The notes beneath the pieces were generated by a model. The model was not told where the DNA came from and ran no database searches. It worked only from the letters and a program-made list of their open reading frames with translations. 64,000 nucleotides of DNA from Acidobacteriota bacterium. Its GTDB lineage: Bacteria; Acidobacteriota; Holophagae; Holophagales; Holophagaceae. The DNA lies in the NCBI GenBank assembly GCA_016192145.1, contig JACPUT010000008.1, forward strand, positions 186,001 to 250,000. Reading direction: 5' to 3'. Positions 28,220 to 37,553 of this stretch are shown here, piece after piece. The translations under genes were made by a program, and so were the position numbers. Position 1 is the stretch's first letter; each line of letters begins with the position of its first letter.

Positions 28220-29980
28220 CTATTCTTCGCGCTTGGCCTGGGCGAAGGCATCCGCGAGGGTCGCCTTCTTGAAGCCGGGCTGCGCGGCCTTGGTGGCTTC
28301 GATGTCGCCACGGTCCTGGTCCTGGAGCAGCTGCTTCACGGAGAGGCCGATGCGGCGCTCCACGGGATCCAGCTTCACGATCTTCATCGTGAGCTCCTGG
28401 CCGGGCTGGAATTCCTTGGTGATATCGTCCACGCGGTTGCGGGAGATCTCGGACACGTGCACCAGACCCTCGATGCCATCGCCGAGGTCGACGAAGGCGC
28501 CGAAATCGGTCAGGCGGGCGATCTTGCCGGTGACGGTGGTGCCCACGTTGTGGTTCTGGAAGAACATCTCCCAGACGTTGGGCTCCATCTGTTTCACGCC
28601 GAGGCTCATGCGCTGGGCGAGGGGATCCAGGGCCAGCACCTTGGCGGTGATGACATCGCCCTTCTTCGTGATCTCGGAGGGATGCTTGATCTTCTTGGTC
28701 CAAGAGAAGTCGGACACGTGGATCAGGCCATCGATGCCGTCTTCCAGCTCGATGAAGGCGCCGAACTCCGTGATGTTGCGCACGGTGCCGGACACGGTGG
28801 TGCCCACGATGTACTTCTCGGCGATCGCCATCCAGGGGTTAGGGGTGATCTGCTTCATGCCCAAGGAGATGCGGCGGTTCTCGGTGTCCACGGCGAGGAT
28901 CTGGGCCTCGACCTGGTCGCCCAGGTTGACCATGCCCTTGGCGGACTTGACCTTCTTGGTCCAGGACATCTCGGAGACGTGCACGAGGCCTTCCACACCG
29001 GGCTCCAGCTCGACGAACGCGCCGTAATCGGTGATGGAGACGACCTTGCCCTTGACGAGCTGGTTGACGGGGAAACGCTCCTCGGCGGAAAGCCAGGGAT
29101 CCGGGAACTTCTGCTTGTAGCCCAGGGAGACGCGCTCGGTGTCCTTGTCGTACTTGAGGACGGCCACTTCGACCTTGTCGCCCACCTGGAACATCTCGCC
29201 GGGGTGCGACAGACGGCCCCAGGACATGTCGGTGATGTGCAGCAGGCCATCCACACCGCCGAGGTCGACGAAGGCGCCGTACTCGGTGATGTTCTTGACC
29301 GTGCCCTCGACCAGCTTGCCCTCTTCGAGGCCGGCCAGCGTCTCTTCCTTGAGGGAAGCGTTGATGGTCTCGAGGAAGAGCTTGCGGGAGAGGACGATGT
29401 TGCCGCGGCGGCGGTTGACCTTGATGACCTTCATATCGAAGGACTTCCCGATGAAGGGATCCAGGTTGCGCACGGGCTTGACGTCCACCTGGCTGCCGGG
29501 CAGGAAGGCGCGGATGCCGATATCCACGGCCAGGCCGCCCTTGACCTTCTCGAGCACGGTGCCGTGCACGGTGAGGTTGGCCTTGAAGGCCTTCTCGACC
29601 TCGTCCCAGATCTTCATCTTCTCGGCGCGGTCGCGGGAGAGGCGCACGTTGCCGTTGGCGTCTTCCAGGTGCTCGACCAGCACTTCGACGACGTCACCCA
29701 CGGCCAGCGTGTTGGTGCCATCGGGGTTGTTGAACTCTTCCAGGTTCACCGTGCCGCTACCCTTGTAGCCGATGTCGACGATGACGTCCTTGCCGCGGAT
29801 TTCCACGACGACGCCACGGACGACTTCCTCCTCGCGGAGGGCGCGGGTCTCACCCTGAAGGGCCTCAAAGAACTCGTTGCCTTCCGCAGTCTCGTCCGCG
29901 AAGTCCGCGGCGTCGAGGACGCGGATGCGCCCCATCTGCTTGGAGCCGTGCCCCTTGATCTGAGCTAGTAGTTTGGACAT
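28220..29980 (-). CDS. rpsA: 30S ribosomal protein S1
   Basis: A 586-residue RNA-binding protein that brings mRNA to the 30S subunit. Six S1 (OB-fold) domains can be counted from about residues 55, 140, 225, 310, 395 and 480. Domains 3-6 carry the GAFV(D/E)L...GL(V/L)H(V/I)S(E/D) pattern. The first 50 residues are an acidic leader. AGAGGGA lies 5 nt before the ATG. The four C-terminal domains are similar enough at DNA level to be possible recombination targets. It follows the suf-nfu genes on the same strand but is separated by E4 and about 120 bp, so it probably has its own promoter. Confidence 0.97.
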   Translation of the reverse strand: MSKLLAQIKGHGSKQMGRIRVLDAADFADETAEGNEFFEALQGETRALREEEVVRGVVVEIRGKDVIVDIGYKGSGTVNLEEFNNPDGTNTLAVGDVVEVLVEHLEDANGNVRLSRDRAEKMKIWDEVEKAFKANLTVHGTVLEKVKGGLAVDIGIRAFLPGSQVDVKPVRNLDPFIGKSFDMKVIKVNRRRGNIVLSRKLFLETINASLKEETLAGLEEGKLVEGTVKNITEYGAFVDLGGVDGLLHITDMSWGRLSHPGEMFQVGDKVEVAVLKYDKDTERVSLGYKQKFPDPWLSAEERFPVNQLVKGKVVSITDYGAFVELEPGVEGLVHVSEMSWTKKVKSAKGMVNLGDQVEAQILAVDTENRRISLGMKQITPNPWMAIAEKYIVGTTVSGTVRNITEFGAFIELEDGIDGLIHVSDFSWTKKIKHPSEITKKGDVITAKVLALDPLAQRMSLGVKQMEPNVWEMFFQNHNVGTTVTGKIARLTDFGAFVDLGDGIEGLVHVSEISRNRVDDITKEFQPGQELTMKIVKLDPVERRIGLSVKQLLQDQDRGDIEATKAAQPGFKKATLADAFAQAKREE

Positions 29981-30100
29981 TTAGTCCCTCTTTTTTTTAG
30001 CCTCACCCGTTCTTCAGGCGGGGGGCTGGAATCCCGGCACTTTCGTCCGGCAGAACGATCAGTGTGGCTGGGAATGGGCGGATTCCCAAGGGAAATTGAG

Positions 30101-30206
30101 GCTCTGGGCTCCAGGCTCTGGGCTTTGGCTGGCCCCGACCCACCCAACCGGGCCGGATGGGTCGGGCTCAGCCAGAGCCTAAAGCCCAGAGCCCAGAGCC
30201 CAGAGC
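30101..30206. repeat. E4: GCTCTGG heptamer inverted-repeat element between nfu and rpsA
   Basis: Four tandem 7-nt units at 30101-30128 (GCTCTGG, GCTCCAG, GCTCTGG, GCTTTGG) face five at 30172-30206 (CCAGAGC, CTAAAGC, then CCAGAGC three times). The middle holds a second inverted repeat (GGCCCCGACCCA and TGGGTCGGGCTC), so the element folds as one long stem. The right array ends on the base before the nfu stop triplet. The GACCCA/TGGGTC core is shared with E9 and partly with E1, although the heptamers differ. Confidence 0.85.
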
Positions 30207-30764
30207 CTATACGGAAATCACCACCAGCTCCGAATCCACTTCCTTCTGCAGGATGCCCTCGATGGCGGCCAGCGTGCCCGTGAGGCTGCTGGGGCAGGTC
30301 CCGCAGGCGCCCTGGTAGCGGATGAGGATCTGCTTGTCGTGGCGGCCCACCACTTCCAGACCACCGCCATCGGCGGCCAGGGCGGGGAGGATGTTCTCGT
30401 CCAGGACGGCCTGCACCTTCTGGATGATCGGATCGTTGGGATCGGCCTGGGAGGAGAACTCCCGCTTGGGGGCCTCACCCGGGGCGCCCCCGGTGGCGCT
30501 GGGGGCCGTGCGGATGGGGGCCGCCAGTTTGGGGAGGAGGTCGGGCCAGGTGGCGTCGTCATCCTTGGTGATGGTGAGCCACTTGTCCTGCATGAAGACA
30601 GACACGACCGGCCCCACCTCGAACAGCGCCGCGGCCAGGGGATCCGACTGGGCGATCTCCTTGTTCGGGTAGCTCTTGGCGAAACCCACGGACACGGGCT
30701 CTTTGAGCACGAATTTCACGGCGTTGGGGTTCGGGGTGTATTCGATTTCGGCGATTTTCGGCAT
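30207..30764 (-). CDS. nfu: NifU-like / Nfu iron-sulfur cluster carrier
   Basis: A 185-residue Fe-S carrier. The N-terminal Nfu_N domain (IEYTPNPNAVKFVL ... GPVVSVFMQDKWLTITKDDDATW) is followed by a linker of about 25 residues. The NifU C-terminal domain comes next (VQAVLDENILPALAADGGGLEVV) with the cluster-binding CxxC in GACGTCPSSLTGTLAAIEG. It would receive clusters from the SufBCD scaffold and pass them to target proteins. It is last in the suf gene order, 74 bp beyond sufU, with E5 in the gap. Confidence 0.93.
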   Translation of the reverse strand: MPKIAEIEYTPNPNAVKFVLKEPVSVGFAKSYPNKEIAQSDPLAAALFEVGPVVSVFMQDKWLTITKDDDATWPDLLPKLAAPIRTAPSATGGAPGEAPKREFSSQADPNDPIIQKVQAVLDENILPALAADGGGLEVVGRHDKQILIRYQGACGTCPSSLTGTLAAIEGILQKEVDSELVVISV

Positions 30765-30777
30765 GGGATTCCTTAAC

Positions 30778-30834
30778 CGCGAATGTCGCGAATGGACGCG
30801 AATGGGGAATTTGCGAAAATTCGCGTCATTCGCG
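30778..30834. repeat. E5: CGCGAAT inverted-repeat element between sufU and nfu
   Basis: CGCGAAT occurs at 30778, 30787 and 30797 with spacers GT and GGA. On the other side ATTTGCG at 30809 and ATTCGCG at 30819 and 30828 follow with spacers AAA and TC. The loop is only 5 nt, giving a nearly closed hairpin of about 57 nt. It begins 4 bp after the sufU stop and ends about 13 bp before the nfu ATG, so it would be inside the suf transcript. Confidence 0.87.
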
Positions 30835-30838
30835 GTTC

Positions 30839-31288
30839 CTATTCAGTAGAAGCAACATCTTCGCCCTGGAGGGCGCTGCGCAGGGTCGCCCAGGGGAGGA
30901 CGGCGCACTTCACGCGGGAGGGGAGGTCCTTCACACCCTGGAAGAGGGTGAGCTTGCCGAGGGTGTGGGGGGTGGCGGCGGGATCCAATTCGCCCCGCAC
31001 CATTCCGCGGAACTCATCGGCCATGGCTTCGGCCGCCTCGACCGTCTTGCCCTTCACGGCGCCGGTCATGAGGGAGGCGCTGGCCACGTCGATGGCGCAG
31101 CCGTGGCCATCGAACTTGATGTCCTGGATGATGCCGTCCTTCACGTCGATGAAGAGCTCCAGCTGGTCGCCGCAGAGGGGGTTGTGGCCGTGGGCGTGAT
31201 GGGAGCAGGCCTCCAGCTTCCCGAAGTTCCGGGGCTTCTTGTTGTGCTCCAGGATCACCTGTTGGTAGAGCTCGCGGGGATCAGCCAT
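30839..31288 (-). CDS. sufU: SufU-type iron-sulfur scaffold / sulfur-transfer protein
   Basis: A 149-residue IscU/SufU-family protein. The three ligand Cys are in NPLCGDQLEL, GHGCAIDVASASLM and RVKCAVLPWATL, with the conserved Asp in the first motif. The roughly 20-residue insertion between the second and third Cys (around GELDPAATPHTLGKL) marks SufU rather than IscU. SufU takes persulfide sulfur from SufS. Its start overlaps the sufS stop by 8 bp, so the two are co-translated. Its TAG stop directly abuts E5. Confidence 0.95.
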   Translation of the reverse strand: MADPRELYQQVILEHNKKPRNFGKLEACSHHAHGHNPLCGDQLELFIDVKDGIIQDIKFDGHGCAIDVASASLMTGAVKGKTVEAAEAMADEFRGMVRGELDPAATPHTLGKLTLFQGVKDLPSRVKCAVLPWATLRSALQGEDVASTE

Positions 31289-32525
31289 GAAAGATCTCCA
31301 GGGTTTTCTTCACGGCGTCCACAAGCGCATCCACGTCGTCGGTCGTATTGAAGTAGGCGAAGGAGGCGCGGGTCGTGGCGGGAACATTCATTCGCTTCAT
31401 CAGCGGTTGCGCGCAGTGGTGGCCGGCGCGGACGACGATGCCTTCGTGATCGAGGATGCTGCCGGCGTCGTGGGGATGCACGCCTTCCAGCACGAAGGAG
31501 ATGACGCTGGCCTTCCCAGGGGCCGTGCCGATGATGCGCAGGCCGGGTAGGGCGGAGAGACGCTCGGTGGCGTACTCGAGGAGGGCGTGCTCGTAGGCCT
31601 GCACCTTCTCCCAGCCCAGGGCCTCCATGTAGTCCAGGGCGGCGCCGAGGCCGATGGCGGCGGCGATGGGGGGCGTGCCGGCTTCGAACTTGCCGGGGAG
31701 GCCGATGAAGGTGGTCTTCTCCCAGGCGACGGAGAGGATCATGTTGCCGCCGCCGTGCCAGGGGGGCATGGCTTCGAGCAGGGCCTGCTTGCCGTAGAGG
31801 GCGCCGATGCCCGTGGGGCCGCTGAGCTTGTGGCCGCTGAAGGCGTAGAAGTCGGCGCCGAGATCCTGCACGTCGGGCCTCAGGTGCGGCACGGCCTGGG
31901 CGCCGTCGATGACGGCTACGAGGTTTGGATTCTTGGCCTTGGCCCGGGCGATGATGTCCTTCACGGGGTTCACGGTGCCCAGCACGTTGCTCACGTGGGT
32001 GAGGCCCAGCACCTTGGTGCGCTCGGTGACCAACTCTTCGATCGCATCGAGGAGGATCTCGCCCTGATCGGTGATGGGTAGCACCTTGATGGTGGCGCCC
32101 TTCTCCTGGGCCAGCAGCTGCCAGGGCACGATGTTGGCGTGGTGCTCCATGGCGCTGAGGAGGATCTCGTCGCCCCCCAGCACGTTCACGCGGCCCCAGG
32201 CCTGGGCCACGAGGTTGAGGCTCTCCGTGGTGCCCCGGGTCCAGATGATCTCCTTGAGGGAGCCGGCGTTGAGGAAGCGGCGCACCTTTTCGCGGGCCTC
32301 TTCGTAGCGGTCCGTGGCCTCCTGGCTGAGGGTGCTGACGCCCCGGTGCACGTTGGTGTGCTCGAACTGGGCGTAGTGCGCCATGCGCTCCACCACGGGC
32401 TTCGGCATCTGGCCGCTCACGGCGGAATCGAGGTAATGCAGGGGCTTGCCGTGGAAGGGCGTGGTGAGGAGGGGGAAGTCCTCGCGCACCTTCTGGAGGT
32501 CGAAGGGGGCCGTCAGCGTCGTCAT
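31281..32525 (-). CDS. sufS: Cysteine desulfurase SufS
   Basis: A 414-residue PLP enzyme that takes sulfur from cysteine for Fe-S clusters. The PLP Lys is in FYAFSGHKLSGPTGIG. The active-site Cys is in RAGHHCAQPLM close to the C-terminus, in the short-loop setting of SufS-type (group II) enzymes. MEHHANIVPWQ and VIDGAQAVPHLRPDVQ are family motifs. Longer upstream reading is excluded: the ATG at 32525 overlaps the sufD stop as ATGA and gives the normal start (MTTLTAPFDLQKVREDFP). Confidence 0.96.
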   Translation of the reverse strand: MTTLTAPFDLQKVREDFPLLTTPFHGKPLHYLDSAVSGQMPKPVVERMAHYAQFEHTNVHRGVSTLSQEATDRYEEAREKVRRFLNAGSLKEIIWTRGTTESLNLVAQAWGRVNVLGGDEILLSAMEHHANIVPWQLLAQEKGATIKVLPITDQGEILLDAIEELVTERTKVLGLTHVSNVLGTVNPVKDIIARAKAKNPNLVAVIDGAQAVPHLRPDVQDLGADFYAFSGHKLSGPTGIGALYGKQALLEAMPPWHGGGNMILSVAWEKTTFIGLPGKFEAGTPPIAAAIGLGAALDYMEALGWEKVQAYEHALLEYATERLSALPGLRIIGTAPGKASVISFVLEGVHPHDAGSILDHEGIVVRAGHHCAQPLMKRMNVPATTRASFAYFNTTDDVDALVDAVKKTLEIFHG

Positions 32526-33807
32526 CCCAGCTCTCCCAGGCCCTCGCCGTGGGTGCGGGCGAGCACGAGCTGTCGCAGGGCGCGGCGCAGGCTCGTGACG
32601 GGCACGTGGGCGAGGAGGTCGGCGGCGAAGCCGTAGGTGAGGAGGTTGCGGGCCAGCTCCTCGTTCATGCCGCGGCTGCGGAGGTAGAAGAGCTCCTCCG
32701 GGTCCAGCTGGCCGATGGCGGCGCCGTGGCTGCACTTCACGTCGTCCGCGTGGATTTCCAGTTGGGGCTTGGCATCCACCCGGGCGTGGTCGGAGAGGAG
32801 GAGCGTGCGCACCTGCTGCTGGCCGTCGGTGACCTGGGCATGCTTGTCCACCAGCACCCGGCCGTTGAAGATGGCCCGGGCGGTGCCGTCCACGATGCAC
32901 TTGTGGAGCTGGCGGCTGGTGCCCTGGGGCTTCGCGTGGTGCATGAAGCTGTGGGTATCGGCGATCTGATCGGCGCCCAGCAGGGCGAGGCCATCCAGGG
33001 TGGCGGAGGCGCCGTGTTCCAAGATCACGTGGGGATTCTGGCGGCTGATCCGGGCGCCGAAGGTGAGGGTGCGGCTGTGATACTGGGCGTCGCGGCCCAC
33101 CTGGGCGTAGAGGTTGGAGACGTGGAAGGCCTGCGCATCCTCGCGCTGCACCCGCTCGTGGTGCAGGATGGCGCCCTCGGCAAGGCAGATCTCGACCACC
33201 GTGTTGACGAGGCTCCGCCCTTCGCCCTGGTGGTCCTCCACGAGGCGGGCTTCGGCACCGCGCTCCAGGATGAGCAGCAGGCGGGGCTGGGCCAGCAAGC
33301 CCTCCCCCTTGGTGATGGAGAGGAGGTGCAGGGGCGCCTCCACCTTCACGTTGCGGGGCACGAAGAGCAGGGCCCCATCCTCGAAGCGGGCGGTGTTCAG
33401 ATCCTGGAAGGCATCCCCCACGAAGCCCGCGGCGATCTGGCCGAGCTTGGAGGCGGCATCCTCGGCCTTGCGCAGGGGCATGAAGCGCACGCCCGCGGGC
33501 AGGCCCGAGATGCAGGAGTGGTGGGCCTCATAGCGCCCGTTCACGAAGACGAGGCGATTACCGCGAGCTTCCGGAAGAATGGCTTCTTTGATGTTCACAG
33601 CTTCCGAATTCGCGTTCGCGAATTCGGAAGAGGGGGCGAAGGCTCTGAGGGGACCCAAGTCCAAATATTTCCAATCCTCCTGCCGCGTGGTGGGCAGGTC
33701 GCGGCCGTCGAGCCTGGCCTCGGCCTCGGCGCGAAGGGCGGGCCAGCCTTCAGGCCGCGGGGCGGCGAGGGCCTGCTCCAGGAGCGTACAGCTCGCGACG
33801 GCTTCCA

Positions 33808-33808
<1 letters not shown>
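32522..33808 (-). CDS. sufD: Fe-S cluster assembly protein SufD
   Basis: A 428-residue SufB/D-family beta-helix protein, part of the SufBCD scaffold. An N-terminal helical part has LPTTRQEDWKYLDLGPLR. The C-terminal core has SRQLHKCIVDGTARAIFNGRVLVDKHAQVTDGQQ and VKCSHGAAIGQLDPEELFYLRSRGM, both SufD hallmarks. Its start shares one base with the sufC stop (TGATG) and its stop overlaps sufS by 4 bp. Translational coupling along C-D-S is therefore strong. Confidence 0.95.
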
Positions 33809-34569
<761 letters not shown>

Positions 34570-34593
34570 TGGGACCTCAAAAAAACTTTGAAC

Positions 34594-34661
34594 CGCGAAT
34601 GACGCGAATGGGCGCGAATAAAAGCTGGAATCCCCATTCGCGGAAATTCGCGTCATTCGCG
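34594..34661. repeat. E6: CGCGAAT inverted-repeat element between sufB and sufC
   Basis: CGCGAAT occurs at 34594, 34603 and 34613 with spacers GA and GGG. ATTCGCG occurs at 34636, 34646 and 34655 with spacers GAA and TC. The loop is 16 nt. The right arm lies 10 bp after the sufB stop and the left arm ends 24 bp before the sufC start, so it would form a hairpin within the suf mRNA. Unit order and spacing match E2 and E5. Confidence 0.87.
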
Positions 34662-34671
34662 GTCAATGATT

Positions 34672-36111
34672 TCATCCGACGCTGCCTTCGAGCTTGAGGC
34701 TGAGCAGCTTGGTGGCTTCGACGGCGAACTCCATGGGAAGCTCGCGGAATACGTCCTTGCAGAAGCCGTTGATGATCATGCTGATGGCGTCTTCGGCGGG
34801 GATGCCGCGCTGCTGGAAGTAGAAGAGCTGCTCTTCGCCGATTTTGCTCGTGGTGGCCTCGTGCTCCACCTTGGCGGTGCGGTTCTGCACTTCCAGGTAG
34901 GGGAAGGTGTGGGCGCTGCACTGGTCGCCGATGAGCATGGAGTCGCACTGGCTGAAGTTGCGGGCGCCCTCGGCCTTGGGATGCACCTTCACGAGGCCCC
35001 GGTAGGCGTTGGAGCTGTCGCCGGCGCTGATGCCCTTGGAGATGATCGTGGAGCGGGTGTTCTTCCCCACGTGGATCATCTTCGTGCCTGTGTCGGCCTG
35101 CTGCTTGTGGTTGGTGAGGGCCACGGAGTAGAACTCGCCCACGCTCTCGTCGCCCAGCAGCACGCAGGAGGGGTACTTCCACGTGATGGCGCTGCCCGTC
35201 TCCACCTGCGTCCAGCTGATGTGGCTGCGCTTGCCTTTGCAGAGCCCGCGTTTGGTGACGAAGTTGTAGATGCCGCCCACGCCATCCTTGTCGCCCGCGT
35301 ACCAGTTCTGCACGGTGCTGTATTTGATGTCGGCGTCATCCAGGGCCACGAGCTCCACCACGGCGGCGTGGAGCTGGTTCGTGTCGAACTTGGGGGCCGT
35401 GCAGCCCTCCAGGTAGGACACGGAGGCGCCTTCCTCGGCCACGATGAGCGTGCGCTCGAACTGGCCCGAGTCCTTGTTGTTGATGCGGAAGTAGGTGGAG
35501 AGCTCCATGGGGCTCTTCACCCCTTTCGGGATGAAGACGAAAGAGCCATCCGTGAACACGGCGCTGTTGAGCGCGGCGTAGAAGTTGTCCGATGTGGGGA
35601 CCACGGAGCCCAGGTACTTCTTCACCAGCTCCGGGTGCTCCTTCACGGCCTCGCTGAGCGCGCAGAAGATGATGCCCACCTTGCCCAGCTTCTCCTTGTA
35701 AGTGGTGGTGACACTCACGGAGTCGAAGACCACGTCCACGGCCACGCCCGCCAGGGCTTCGCGCTCGTGCATGGGCACGCCCAGCTTCTCGAAGGTGCGC
35801 AGGAGCTCGGGATCCACCTCGTCCAGGCTCTTGTACTTCGCCTCCTGGGCCTTGGGGGCGCTGTAGAAGACGATCTTTTGGAAGTCGGGCTTCTCATAGG
35901 TGACGTTGGCCCAATCGGGCTCTTCCATGGTCAGCCAGTGGCGGTAGGCCTTCAGGCGCCACTCCAGGAGCCACTCGGGCTCCTCCTTCTTGGCGGAGAT
36001 CAGGCGGATCACGTCTTCCGACAGGCCCGCGGCCACGGATTCCGTGGCGATGTCCGTCACGAAGCCGTACTTGTATTCCTGGCTGGTAAGGCCCTGCAGG
36101 GCAGCGCTCAT
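34672..36111 (-). CDS. sufB: Fe-S cluster assembly scaffold SufB
   Basis: A 479-residue scaffold subunit on which new Fe-S clusters form. SufB-specific stretches are [54 protein letters not shown] (cluster-ligand Cys region), [20 protein letters not shown] and [14 protein letters not shown]. First gene of the sufBCDSU-nfu order. A good sigma-70 type promoter with an overlapping palindrome lies just upstream. Confidence 0.97.
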   Translation of the reverse strand: MSAALQGLTSQEYKYGFVTDIATESVAAGLSEDVIRLISAKKEEPEWLLEWRLKAYRHWLTMEEPDWANVTYEKPDFQKIVFYSAPKAQEAKYKSLDEVDPELLRTFEKLGVPMHEREALAGVAVDVVFDSVSVTTTYKEKLGKVGIIFCALSEAVKEHPELVKKYLGSVVPTSDNFYAALNSAVFTDGSFVFIPKGVKSPMELSTYFRINNKDSGQFERTLIVAEEGASVSYLEGCTAPKFDTNQLHAAVVELVALDDADIKYSTVQNWYAGDKDGVGGIYNFVTKRGLCKGKRSHISWTQVETGSAITWKYPSCVLLGDESVGEFYSVALTNHKQQADTGTKMIHVGKNTRSTIISKGISAGDSSNAYRGLVKVHPKAEGARNFSQCDSMLIGDQCSAHTFPYLEVQNRTAKVEHEATTSKIGEEQLFYFQQRGIPAEDAISMIINGFCKDVFRELPMEFAVEATKLLSLKLEGSVG

Positions 36112-36129
36112 GAAGGTCCCTCGACCCTC

Positions 36130-36158
36130 TATTCTCTAATCTTGACCAAAGTTGTCAA
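36130..36158 (-). promoter_or_regulatory. suf operon promoter with overlapping palindrome
   Basis: On the minus strand, TTGACA (36158-36153) and AGAATA (36135-36130) are 17 nt apart, 19 nt before the sufB ATG. An inverted repeat TTGAC-N7-GTCAA at 36142-36158 overlaps the -35. Such placement would suit a repressor, for example of the Rrf2/IscR/SufR kind; the regulator is not in the window. The rest of 36112-36325 shows nothing else assignable. Confidence 0.55.
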
Positions 36159-36325
36159 CAAAGAAGGGTGTGACGGGGTGCGCAGGGGGGCTTGGCTAGG
36201 GACCCTATTCCATAGAGGAAGGGTTGCGGGGGAACCCGGTCGAGTGGGCGGGTAGGGGCTTGGGAGTCACGTAGGATGAGGAGGTGCGATTATCGGCGCA
36301 CAGGAGTCACTTCTGGAGCCCCTTC

Positions 36326-37501
36326 ATGAGACCTGCTCCCAGCCTCCCGAATCGCCCCGGTCGACTGCTCGGCCTGGCGGCAGCCGCCTTCCTGTCGGCA
36401 GGGCTTCAGGCACAGACCTACCGGGGTCCCGCGCTCCGCAGCCCGGTGATCCTTCCTGAAGAACGGGAGCTTGGCTCCTTCCCGGCGGCCCCCCTCCCGG
36501 GGGACCTCCAGCAGGGGCTGGATGCGGCACTCAGGATCGCCCAGGAGAAGACCAAGGCACCCGCCATCACTGCAGCCGTGGCAGTGCCGGGGCGTGGTCT
36601 TTGGACGGGCTCCCGGGGCCTCGATCCCGCCCCGCCCTCGCCGCGACTCTTCTACTGGGCCAGCGCGGGGAAACCCTTCACGGCCGTGCTGGTCATCCAG
36701 CTCATCGAGGAAGGCAAGCTGACGCTGGCCACGACGATCGATCGCTGGTTTCCTGACTTTCCAGAAGCCAGGCGCATCACGGTCGAGCAGTTGCTGTCGC
36801 ACACGAGCGGAATCTTCAGTTGGCAGCAGGATCGGAAGTTGCGGAAGACTCCAGGCTACAAGACCCCCGAACGGCTCATTGCCATCGCCCTCAGCCACCC
36901 CATGGATTTCGCGCCAGGCGAGCACTGGTCCTACTCCAACACGGGCTATACGATGTTGGGCCGCATCATTGAAATCGTAGATGGGCGGTCCTATGCGGAT
37001 GCCGTCCAGGCCCGGATCCTGAAACGCCTGGGGCTGGCCAACACCACCGTGGCGCGCCCCCACGCCCCCGAACCACCCTGTCCAAGGCCCCACCCCCAGG
37101 CCAGCGATGAGCTCCCCATGGATACCTCGCTAGCCACGCCCTTCGCCGCGGGTTCCGTGGTGGCCTCCGCCGAAGACATGATTCGGTTTTGGCACGGGCT
37201 CCTGGGCGGCCGACTGGTCTCTAGGGCCGGGCTGGAGGCCATGTTCTCGAAGCTCTATCCCATGTTCAACCAGCGCGTCTCGTTCTACGGCCTGGGCGTC
37301 ATGGTGCAGGATGTGCCAGGCGGGACCCCTCAGGTTTGGCTGGGTCACAGTGGCGGCACCCCTGGAATCAAGGCAGAGGTCGCCTATTCACGGGAGGTCA
37401 ATGCCTTCGCCGCCGTGGCACTGAACAACGATGGATCAGCCCAGGCCACCATCAACCTGCTCCTCAGGGCCCTGCGCGGAGAACCCATGGCTGGGCCCTG
37501 A
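36326..37501 (+). CDS. Exported serine hydrolase, beta-lactamase (class C)/DD-peptidase family
   Basis: A 391-residue protein with an N-terminal signal (LLGLAAAAFLSAGLQAQ). The penicillin-binding fold has the nucleophile SxxK motif SAGK near residue 115, the YxN motif YSN in HWSYSNTGYTMLGRI, and HSGG near the C-terminus in place of KTG. These families cleave or transfer D-amino-acid peptides or esters; beta-lactam resistance is not implied. The ATG at 36326 follows GGAG by 8 nt; an in-frame GTG at 36284 is less likely. It diverges from sufB. Confidence 0.88.
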   Translation: MRPAPSLPNRPGRLLGLAAAAFLSAGLQAQTYRGPALRSPVILPEERELGSFPAAPLPGDLQQGLDAALRIAQEKTKAPAITAAVAVPGRGLWTGSRGLDPAPPSPRLFYWASAGKPFTAVLVIQLIEEGKLTLATTIDRWFPDFPEARRITVEQLLSHTSGIFSWQQDRKLRKTPGYKTPERLIAIALSHPMDFAPGEHWSYSNTGYTMLGRIIEIVDGRSYADAVQARILKRLGLANTTVARPHAPEPPCPRPHPQASDELPMDTSLATPFAAGSVVASAEDMIRFWHGLLGGRLVSRAGLEAMFSKLYPMFNQRVSFYGLGVMVQDVPGGTPQVWLGHSGGTPGIKAEVAYSREVNAFAAVALNNDGSAQATINLLLRALRGEPMAGP

Positions 37502-37553
37502 GGGCCAGCCATTCAGGGACTCCCTAATAACCGCGGGCCTGGAAGGGTAGCCC

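Noticed and set aside
34570-34656. 29-residue extension of SufC
   Set aside because: It would translate the left arm of repeat E6, and the ATG at 34569 has a ribosome site and the family-standard start.
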